Of a stretch of 50,722 nucleotides of DNA, positions 8,974 through 14,843 are shown one piece after another (within the stretch, counting starts at the first letter, position 1; each line of letters begins with the position of its first letter). Origin of the DNA: Clostridia bacterium. Its GTDB lineage: Bacteria > Bacillota > Clostridia > Christensenellales > Aristaeellaceae. The notes beneath the pieces are model-generated. The model saw nothing but the letters and a program-made list of their open reading frames with translations. It was not told where the DNA came from and made no database searches. The position numbers were made by a program, and so were the translations under genes. The DNA lies in the NCBI GenBank assembly GCA_017397895.1, contig JAFQHP010000037.1:1-50722 (forward strand), written 5' to 3'.

Positions 8974-9513
8974 TTAAAGCTGATTTTTCTTGCCGAAGCG
9001 GAAGGTTTTTTCCGCCCAGTCCGCCACCCGGTAGGGCAGCTTCTGGTGCTTTTTGATCTGCAGCGCCGCTTCCAGGGCCCATTCCCGGTACTCCCGGTTT
9101 TCCGGGCTGATGCGCACCGCTTCCCGGAAGGCCTGATGGGCAGTGCCGTACTGCTTCATGCCCAGCATGATTTTCCCTTCCACAAAGAACCAGCGGTCGT
9201 CCTTGAATTCCGCCCGGCCCAGCTGCAAAAGCGCCGTTTCGTACCGGCCCTGCAGCCGCAGCCTTTCGGCAATGTCCAAAGCCTGGTCCAAAGGCACGGT
9301 GTGGTAACTGGGGGCAGCGGGCTGCTCCCCTGCCTTTTTGTAGGCAATTTCGTAGGCCTGGTTCAGCTCCAGCAGCTTTTGCTGGGCCACCTTCCGCTGT
9401 TCCGGGTCCTCAAACAGGTCGGGGTGGCAGGTTTTCACCAGCGCCCGGTATGCCCGGTGCACCTCCTTCTTATCCGCCCCGTCCTTCAGGCCCAGAATTT
9501 CAAATGCGTTCAC
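8974..9513 (-). CDS. J-domain protein with TPR-like C-terminal half
   Basis: This 179-residue protein starts with a J domain (about 2-65) that includes the HPD tripeptide in KTCHPDLFED; HPD stimulates the ATPase of DnaK-type chaperones. There is no glycine-rich or zinc-finger region, so it is not DnaJ itself. Residues 80-150 look like tetratricopeptide helices (ALDIAERLRLQGRYETALLQL and MLGMKQYGTAHQAFREAVRI). The GTG start at 9513 has GGAGG 9 nt upstream. Lying between murA and pgsA, it is probably a client-specific co-chaperone, perhaps for envelope enzymes. The client is not known. Confidence 0.85.
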   Translation of the reverse strand: MNAFEILGLKDGADKKEVHRAYRALVKTCHPDLFEDPEQRKVAQQKLLELNQAYEIAYKKAGEQPAAPSYHTVPLDQALDIAERLRLQGRYETALLQLGRAEFKDDRWFFVEGKIMLGMKQYGTAHQAFREAVRISPENREYREWALEAALQIKKHQKLPYRVADWAEKTFRFGKKNQL

Positions 9514-9546
9514 GACAGCGTGCCTCCTTCAGGCTCGTTGTGTTGT

Positions 9547-10809
9547 TTACAGGTCCTCCCTGTGGATCTTGGCGCCCAGCGCCTGCAATTTATCTTCGAT
9601 ATGCTCATAGCCCCGGGCAATGAAAGCAGGCTCATAAATCTCCGTCACGCCCTTGGCCATCAGCCCAGCCACAACCAGCGCCGCGCCTGCACGCAGGTCG
9701 GTGGCGGTGACGGGCGCGCCGTAAAGCTCCGGCACGCCTTCGATGATGGCGGTCTGGTCCAGGATGCGCACCCTGGCGCCCATGCGCTGCATTTCGATCA
9801 GGTGCTTCAGCCGGTTCTCGAAAATGGTTTCAATCACCACGCTGTCCCCATTGGCCCTTGTCAGCATGGCGCTCATGGGCTGCTGCAGGTCGGTGGGGAA
9901 GCCGGGGTATTCCTGGGTTTTGATGTTCACCGCCCGGTGGGTGCGTACCGTGCGCACCCGGATGGCGTCGTCCATTTCGCTCACCTGCACGCCCATTTCC
10001 AGCAGCTTGGCCGTCAGCGCTTCCATGTGGGTGGGAATGCAGCCCCGGATCACCACGTCGCCCCTTGTAGCAGCGGCGGCAATCATCAGCGTACCGGTTT
10101 CAATCTGGTCGGGAATGACAGAATAGACGCTGCCGTGAAGATGCTTCACGCCCCGGATGCGGATGGTGTCGGTACCGGCGCCCTTGACGGAAGCACCCAT
10201 GGAGTTCAAAAAGTTGGCCAGGTCCACAATATGGGGCTCCTTGGCGGCGTTGTAGATGGTGGTGTTGCCCTCCGCCTTGGCAGCGGCCAGCATGGCGTTG
10301 ATGGTGCCGCCCACGGTGATGGCGTCAAAGAACACGCCGGCGCCCACCATTTTGCCCTTGGCGTAAATCACAGCGCCCTTTTCCTCCACCTCAGCGCCCA
10401 GGGTGCGGAAGGCCTTGATGTGCCGGTCAAAAGGACGGTTGCCGATGGCACAGCCCCCGGGATAGCCCACTTCCGCCTGGCCGCACCGGCCAAGCAGGGC
10501 ACCCAGCAGGTAATAGCTGGCCCGCATGCGCTGGCTTTGCTGGTAGGGCACCTGATAGCCGGCTACAGGCCGGGGGTCAATGGTCATGCGGCGGGCCTTG
10601 CCGTCGTATTCCACCTTCGCGCCCAAAGAGCCCAGAATATCCACCAGCACCCTTACGTCCTCAATATCGGGCAGGTTTTCCAGCACACATATTTCGTCAG
10701 ACAGCAAAACGGCAGGAATGACTGCCACCGCCGTATTTTTGCCCCCGGAAACATAGGTTTCGCCAACCAGAGGAATACCGCCGGTGATCAGCAGCTTATA
10801 AGAATCCAT
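9547..10809 (-). CDS. murA: UDP-N-acetylglucosamine 1-carboxyvinyltransferase
   Basis: MurA transfers enolpyruvate from PEP to UDP-GlcNAc, the first committed step of peptidoglycan synthesis, in the cytosol. The 420-residue length is normal. Active-site residues are present: Lys24-Asn25 in SGGKNTAV, and the catalytic cysteine Cys120 in PGGCAIGNRPFD, the residue alkylated by fosfomycin. EYPGFPTDLQQPMSA is the usual C-terminal signature. The start at 10809 is fixed by AGGAGG at 9 nt. It is the first gene of the seven-gene operon that runs to 5245 and has a near-consensus promoter. Confidence 0.97.
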   Translation of the reverse strand: MDSYKLLITGGIPLVGETYVSGGKNTAVAVIPAVLLSDEICVLENLPDIEDVRVLVDILGSLGAKVEYDGKARRMTIDPRPVAGYQVPYQQSQRMRASYYLLGALLGRCGQAEVGYPGGCAIGNRPFDRHIKAFRTLGAEVEEKGAVIYAKGKMVGAGVFFDAITVGGTINAMLAAAKAEGNTTIYNAAKEPHIVDLANFLNSMGASVKGAGTDTIRIRGVKHLHGSVYSVIPDQIETGTLMIAAAATRGDVVIRGCIPTHMEALTAKLLEMGVQVSEMDDAIRVRTVRTHRAVNIKTQEYPGFPTDLQQPMSAMLTRANGDSVVIETIFENRLKHLIEMQRMGARVRILDQTAIIEGVPELYGAPVTATDLRAGAALVVAGLMAKGVTEIYEPAFIARGYEHIEDKLQALGAKIHREDL

Positions 10810-10862
10810 GCGCTGTTGCCTCCTGTTTTCAGCATATTTCTTCATCATGGTATACCACGTTA

Positions 10863-10891
10863 ATTATAGCATATTTCCTGCGGTTTGTTAA
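10863..10891 (-). promoter_or_regulatory. Promoter of the murA-recA-metal transporter operon
   Basis: On the minus strand TTAACA (10886-10891) and TATAAT (10863-10868) are separated by exactly 17 bp, 54 bp before the murA start. This is a strong sigma-A-type promoter. Confidence 0.8.
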
Positions 10892-10910
10892 GCATTTTTT
10901 GCTATATCCC

Positions 10911-10944
10911 AAAAAGAAAAAACCGCCTGTTCACAAGCGGTTTT
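10911..10944 (-). terminator. Intrinsic terminator of asnA
   Basis: Arms AAAACCGC (10919-10926) and GCGGTTTT (10937-10944) flank a 10-nt loop. On the minus strand the hairpin is followed by TTCTTTTT. It lies 44 bp after the asnA stop codon. Confidence 0.85.
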
Positions 10945-10987
10945 GCAATATCCAAAATATGGTTTTTATCAAAAAATCCAGCGAAGC

Positions 10988-11995
10988 TTACAGCAGCACA
11001 ATGCCGGCCTTTTCGCAGGCTTCTTTGGTGTCCCTGTCCCAGTAGGAGGACTGCACTTCGCCGATGTGGGCCTTGCCCAGCAGCAGCATGCACATCCGGC
11101 TCTGGCCGATACCGCCTCCGATGCAGGGGGGCAATTCGCCGTTCAGAAGGGCCTTGTGGAAGGGCAGCTCCCGGCGCTCATCATGGCCGGAAAGGGTCAG
11201 CTGCCGGTCCAAAGATTCGGGAGACACCCGCACGCCCATAGAGGAAATTTCCATGGCGCAGTCCAGCACATCGTCCCAGAACATGATATCGCCGTTCATT
11301 TCCCAGTCGTCATAGTCGGGGGCCCGGCCGTCGTGGGGCTTGCCGGAGCGCAATTTGCCGCCAATTTGCAGAATACCCACAGTTTTATGTTCCTTCACAA
11401 ACAGGTTTTCCCGCTCCTTGCCGGTCTTGCCGGGATAGAGATCCTCCAGCTCCTGTGCGGTTACAAAGGTGATTTCCCGCTTCAGTTCCGTCTTCACCTG
11501 GGGATACTGCCATTTCAAAAGATCCAGCGTCACACAGATGGCCGTCACAATGCGCTGCATGGTATCTTTCAGGGTATCCATGGTGCGCTGCTCCGGGAGA
11601 ATCACCTTTTCCCAGTCCCACTGGTCTACATACACGGAATGCAGGTTATCCAGCGTTTCATCCCGGCGGATGGCGTTCATATCGGTATAAATGCCTTCCC
11701 CGGCGGCAAAGCCGTACCGGGCCAGGGCCATGCGCTTCCACTTGGCCAGGGAGTGCACCACCTGGGCCTCCTCCCCCGTTTCCAGCATATCAAAAGAAAC
11801 AGGCCGCTCCACGCCGCTCAGATCGTCATTGAGGCCGGATGCACCGTCCACAAACAAGGGGGCAGATACTCGCTTGAGGTGCAGCGCATGGGAAAGATTG
11901 CCCTGGAAAATTTTCTTGATCAGGGCAATGGCTTCCTGGGTCTCATACAAGGACAGGGTGGATTGGTACCCTGCGGGAATGACGGTGCGGCTCAT
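10988..11995 (-). CDS. asnA: Aspartate-ammonia ligase
   Basis: AsnA makes asparagine from aspartate, ammonia and ATP, forming AMP. At 335 residues it is the usual length, and the class II tRNA-synthetase-like fold is recognisable. Motifs include VSAPLFVDGASGLNDDLSGVERPVSF (about 41-66), VYVDQWDWEKVI, and the C-terminal GGGIGQSRMCMLLLGKAHIGEVQ. The start at 11995 (MSRTVIP) follows GGAGG at 7 nt; the frame is open upstream but has no site there. It is a single-gene unit with its own consensus promoter and terminator. Confidence 0.97.
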   Translation of the reverse strand: MSRTVIPAGYQSTLSLYETQEAIALIKKIFQGNLSHALHLKRVSAPLFVDGASGLNDDLSGVERPVSFDMLETGEEAQVVHSLAKWKRMALARYGFAAGEGIYTDMNAIRRDETLDNLHSVYVDQWDWEKVILPEQRTMDTLKDTMQRIVTAICVTLDLLKWQYPQVKTELKREITFVTAQELEDLYPGKTGKERENLFVKEHKTVGILQIGGKLRSGKPHDGRAPDYDDWEMNGDIMFWDDVLDCAMEISSMGVRVSPESLDRQLTLSGHDERRELPFHKALLNGELPPCIGGGIGQSRMCMLLLGKAHIGEVQSSYWDRDTKEACEKAGIVLL

Positions 11996-12026
11996 GGAAA
12001 TGCCTCCTTCAAAAAAGCATACAAAA

Positions 12027-12055
12027 AGAATAGCAAGGAAAGGGAAAATTGTCAA
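12027..12055 (-). promoter_or_regulatory. Promoter of asnA
   Basis: A perfect TTGACA (12050-12055 on the minus strand) and TATTCT (12027-12032) are 17 bp apart, about 31 bp before the asnA start codon. Confidence 0.75.
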
Positions 12056-12090
12056 CGCAGGCGCTGTTTTTTTTCTTCACTTTTTCCATT

Positions 12091-12582
12091 TTACGGGCAA
12101 AACAGCACTGCCCCCGCATACCCGGCCAGGCAGGCCAGCAAGGCGCAGGGCACCGTATGCCGGGATTTTTTCACCCCCGCCGCCGCCAGGTACACCGTGC
12201 AGGTGTAAAACACCGTTTCACTGCTGCCCATCATCACCCCGGCCATCAGGGCCTCCCGGCTGTCCGGCCCGTGGACGGCCATAATATCCTGCAGCATGGC
12301 AAGGGCAGCGGAGCCGGAAAGGGGCCGCATCAGCATAAACGGCAAAAGCACCGGCGGCACCCCCGCCTTTTCCGCCACGGGGGCCGCAAGATCGCACAGC
12401 GCCGCCCACAGCCCGCTTTCTTCCAGCGCCTTCACCATGCCCAGCATCACCAGCAGCGACGGCAAAATCCCCGCCGCCGTCTTCAGCCCTTCTCTTGCCC
12501 CTTCCACAAAAAGATCGTACACAGGAAGCCTTTTGAATGCCCCCGCAAGCAGGCAAAACAGGGCAAACCCACACAAAATCAT
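12091..12582 (-). CDS. spmB: Spore maturation protein B
   Basis: This 163-residue membrane protein of the nucleoside-recognition (Gate) domain family is the SpmB partner of SpmA; in Bacillus the pair is needed for full dehydration of the spore core. Typical segments are AREGLKTAAGILPSLLVMLG (about 29-48), RPLSGSAALAMLQDI and MMGSSETVFYTCTVYL. The ATG at 12582 overlaps the spmA stop as ATGA, so the two are translationally coupled; the longer frame upstream is just spmA read in another phase. It implies that the organism sporulates or descends from spore formers. Confidence 0.9.
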   Translation of the reverse strand: MILCGFALFCLLAGAFKRLPVYDLFVEGAREGLKTAAGILPSLLVMLGMVKALEESGLWAALCDLAAPVAEKAGVPPVLLPFMLMRPLSGSAALAMLQDIMAVHGPDSREALMAGVMMGSSETVFYTCTVYLAAAGVKKSRHTVPCALLACLAGYAGAVLFCP

Positions 12583-13136
12583 GTTCTTTTCTCCATCCAT
12601 TTGCAAAGCAATATGCCGCTGACAGTGGAAAGAAGGGTGGCAGCAAGGGCCGGCAAAATCACCGCACCGGGATCCGCCGCCCCCATGGAAGCGCGCAGCG
12701 AAACCACCGTGGAGGGCAAAAGCTGCACGCTGGATGCATTGATCACCAGGAACATGCACAGGGCATTGCCGGCCCTGTCCCCCTCCGCCAGGCGCTTTGC
12801 CGCTTCCAGCCCAGCCGGGGTGGCCGCATTGCCAAGGCCCAGCATATTGGCGGAAAGATTCATGGTGACGAAGGCCATCGCTTCCTCCTTTACCTCCCCC
12901 ATCAGATGCTGCAGCGGCCTTTTCAGCCATTTGTTCAGCTTCTCCACCGCCCCGGAATGGGACAAAATGTTCATCAATCCGCAGAAGATCCCGAAGCTGC
13001 CCATGAGAGACAAGGCTGTTTCCACCGCCCCTTTTGCCCCTTCCATCAGCCCCGAAAATACCCTTTCCCCCCGGCCGGTTACAATGCCAAACAGCATCGC
13101 ACCCCCAAGCAACACCCCCACCAGTACCTGAAGCAA
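12579..13136 (-). CDS. spmA: Spore maturation protein A
   Basis: This 185-residue membrane protein of the nucleoside-recognition family is the SpmA partner of SpmB. Characteristic stretches are GMEGAKGAVETALSL-type sequence near residue 35, NLSANMLGLGNAATPAGLEA (about 93-112) and the VINASSVQLLPSTVVSLRA helix. The start is TTG at 13136, chosen because AAAGGTGG lies about 9 nt before it and because no ATG gives the conserved N-terminus. It is transcribed away from the AbrB-like gene, and the 131-bp gap must hold both control regions. Sporulation-sigma control is likely, but I could not define a promoter. Confidence 0.9.
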   Translation of the reverse strand: MLQVLVGVLLGGAMLFGIVTGRGERVFSGLMEGAKGAVETALSLMGSFGIFCGLMNILSHSGAVEKLNKWLKRPLQHLMGEVKEEAMAFVTMNLSANMLGLGNAATPAGLEAAKRLAEGDRAGNALCMFLVINASSVQLLPSTVVSLRASMGAADPGAVILPALAATLLSTVSGILLCKWMEKRT

Positions 13137-13171
13137 CTAAATCCGCCACCTTTTAACAAAATATTTTCAAT

Positions 13172-13200
13172 AAACGGTATTTATTTCTTGACAAACGGTA
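13172..13200 (+). promoter_or_regulatory. Tandem AAACGGTA boxes, possible operator
   Basis: AAACGGTA occurs at 13172-13179 and again at 13193-13200, 21 bp apart (two helical turns). The second box abuts the -35 element of the AbrB-like gene. The arrangement suits cooperative binding by a regulator, possibly the gene's own product. Confidence 0.45.
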
Positions 13201-13217
13201 CTTTTTTACGTTAAAAT
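13188..13217 (+). promoter_or_regulatory. Promoter of the AbrB-like gene
   Basis: TTGACA (13188-13193) and TAAAAT (13212-13217) are 18 bp apart, 51 bp before the start codon. The region is much more AT-rich than its surroundings. Confidence 0.7.
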
Positions 13218-13267
13218 ATTCCTGTGAATTATATGTATCAGTTACACATTCAGGAGGACAGGTAATT

Positions 13268-13513
13268 ATGAAATCCACCGGTGTAGTACGTAAGATGGAC
13301 GACCTGGGCCGTATCGTGATCCCCATTGAGCTGCGCAGGACTTTGGACATCGGTTTGAGAGATTCTTTGGAAATCTTTGTGGAAAAGGACAAGATCGTGC
13401 TGCGCAAGTTCCATCCCGCCTGCATTTTCTGCAACGATGCCCGGGATGTGGTCACCTACAAGGAAAAGCTGATTTGCAAGCACTGCCTGGAGGAAATGAA
13501 GAACCAGCTGTAA
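13268..13513 (+). CDS. AbrB/SpoVT-type transition-state regulator with zinc-ribbon tail
   Basis: This 81-residue DNA-binding protein has an N-terminal SpoVT/AbrB swapped-hairpin domain (about 1-47): MKSTGVVRKMDDLGRIVIPIELRRTLDI. The family acts as global regulators of growth-phase and sporulation genes. The tail has CIFC and CKHC separated by 14 residues (CX2CX14CX2C), a likely zinc ribbon. AGGAGG precedes the ATG at 10 nt. It is divergent from spmAB and is followed by its own terminator. Paired AAACGGTA boxes over its promoter suggest autoregulation. It resembles AbrB more than SpoVT because it lacks a GAF domain. Confidence 0.9.
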   Translation: MKSTGVVRKMDDLGRIVIPIELRRTLDIGLRDSLEIFVEKDKIVLRKFHPACIFCNDARDVVTYKEKLICKHCLEEMKNQL

Positions 13514-13532
13514 GCGCTGCTTTCATTTCTAT

Positions 13533-13566
13533 GAAAAAAAACACAGCCGCATGCTGTGTTTTTTTC
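13533..13566. terminator. Bidirectional terminator between the AbrB-like gene and azlD
   Basis: Arms ACACAGC (13541-13547) and GCTGTGT (13553-13559) flank a 5-nt loop, with an A-run before and a T-run after. It can end transcription of both convergent genes. Confidence 0.85.
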
Positions 13567-13579
13567 TTTTTGCATTTCT

Positions 13580-13900
13580 TTACATCACAAACCCGAACTG
13601 AATCACTTCCACCGCAAAGGCAACGGCGCAGGCGGAAAGGGCCACCACCGTCAGGCTTTTTTTGCAAAGGGCCAGCACCGCCGCAACCACAACCCCCGCC
13701 AGGGCGGAATAAAAGCTGCCGGTGGAGGAAAACACCGCCGGGAACGTCATGGCAGCCAGCACCGCATAGGGCACATAATAGAAAAAGGAGCGGAAGAAGG
13801 GGGAGGTGATTTTCTTTCGGAACAGGGTGAAGGGCAGCATACGGATGAGGTACGTCACCGCCGCCATCACCAGCGTGTACAAAAGCACATGGCCTCTCAT
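13580..13900 (-). CDS. azlD: AzlD family branched-chain amino acid export subunit
   Basis: This 106-residue protein has four predicted helices and is the small partner of AzlC in export of branched-chain amino acids. The family pattern is clear: VTYLIRMLPFTLF near the N-terminus, FYYVPYAVLAAMTFPAVF in the middle, and a hydrophobic tail. Its ATG at 13900 overlaps the azlC stop as ATGA, so the pair is translationally coupled. The longer frame that spans it upstream is azlC in another phase. Confidence 0.9.
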   Translation of the reverse strand: MRGHVLLYTLVMAAVTYLIRMLPFTLFRKKITSPFFRSFFYYVPYAVLAAMTFPAVFSSTGSFYSALAGVVVAAVLALCKKSLTVVALSACAVAFAVEVIQFGFVM

Positions 13901-14643
13901 GCCTGCACCTCCTTTTCCGCCACGGGATGCACAATGCTCAGTACCACCGCAGCTGCCACCGCGCTGATAATGATCACAAACCCGCCGGACAAAAAGGAAA
14001 ATACCGGCACAAATGTCATCAGGCAGGAAAGCCCCGCCGCCAGCAGCACACAGGGCAGCACGCCCTTTTCCTGCTGCATGGGGGGCAGAATGATGGCAAT
14101 GAACATGGCATACAGCGCAAGGCCCAGCGCATTGGTAACCGACAGGGGCAGCACGTCCCCGGCCACGGCCCCAAAAAGCGTGCCCAGCCCCCACCCAAGA
14201 TACGGGGCCGTAATCAGCCCGGCAAAATAACGGGGGCCCACGGGATGGGGCTTACTGGAGGATACGGCAAAATTTTCATCGGTAATGAAGGTGCTGAAAA
14301 ACAGGCGCTTCCCTGTGGTCATATTGTCGTCCAGCCGCTGGGTGAGAGACACGCCCATCAGCGCATACCGCATATTGATCACCAATTGGGCCAGCACCAT
14401 TTCAATCAGCGTGGCCGCCCCCACACCCCCGGCTGCCAGCACCCCCTGCAGCACCTCCACCCCGGCCACCTGCCCGGCAGAGGTCAGGTTGGTGATGGAA
14501 ATGATCAGCGCCTCCAGGGGGAAAAGGCCGGAGGTGACCGCCATAATGCCAAACCCGAAGGATACGCTGAAATACCCCAGGCCAATGGGCACGCCGTCCC
14601 GAAAGCCTTCCCTGTATCCATAGGGCGAAACAATTTTCTTCAT
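13897..14643 (-). CDS. azlC: AzlC family branched-chain amino acid exporter
   Basis: This 248-residue inner-membrane protein would export branched-chain amino acids or toxic analogues together with AzlD. Typical motifs are FRDGVPIGLGYFSVSFGFG (about 13-31), the NLTSAGQVAGVEVL stretch and NMRYALMGVSLTQRL. AAAGGA lies 10 nt before the ATG at 14643. Its promoter overlaps a perfect inverted repeat, so a repressor probably controls it; no lrp-like regulator is encoded next to it. It is divergent from the large GH3 gene. Confidence 0.93.
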   Translation of the reverse strand: MKKIVSPYGYREGFRDGVPIGLGYFSVSFGFGIMAVTSGLFPLEALIISITNLTSAGQVAGVEVLQGVLAAGGVGAATLIEMVLAQLVINMRYALMGVSLTQRLDDNMTTGKRLFFSTFITDENFAVSSSKPHPVGPRYFAGLITAPYLGWGLGTLFGAVAGDVLPLSVTNALGLALYAMFIAIILPPMQQEKGVLPCVLLAAGLSCLMTFVPVFSFLSGGFVIIISAVAAAVVLSIVHPVAEKEVQA

Positions 14644-14661
14644 GGAAGAATAGTCCTTTCG

Positions 14662-14679
14662 CTTGTATAAATATACAAG
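14662..14679. promoter_or_regulatory. Palindromic operator at the azlC transcription start
   Basis: CTTGTATA and TATACAAG form a perfect 8-bp inverted repeat around two A residues. It starts 4 bp downstream of the azlC -10 element, over the expected start site, the classic place for a repressor. The GTATA-TATAC core resembles sites of some GntR-type repressors. Confidence 0.6.
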
Positions 14680-14683
14680 GGCT

Positions 14684-14712
14684 ATCTTACCACATTTCCC
14701 CCGCACCGTCAA
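14684..14712 (-). promoter_or_regulatory. Promoter of azlCD
   Basis: On the minus strand TTGACG (14707-14712) and TAAGAT (14684-14689) are 17 bp apart. Confidence 0.75.
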
Positions 14713-14772
14713 TTTCACGGTGACAAAAAAGGGGAAATCTGCGTCAAAGCGGCCTTTTGTTTTGCCTTGTGA

Positions 14773-14802
14773 TTGACACAGCCTTTCCCCGGCCCTTATA
14801 AT
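14773..14802 (+). promoter_or_regulatory. Promoter of the large GH3 gene
   Basis: A perfect TTGACA (14773-14778) and a perfect TATAAT (14797-14802) are separated by 18 bp, 41 bp before the start codon. It is divergent from the azlC promoter. Confidence 0.85.
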
Positions 14803-14843
14803 GCAGTCAGATGACAAAAATATCCCCCGGAAGGAGATATATC

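Noticed and set aside
12091..13149. A single 352-residue protein across spmB and upstream
   Set aside because: Only the last 163 residues are SpmB-like. The upstream part is the spmA region read out of frame.
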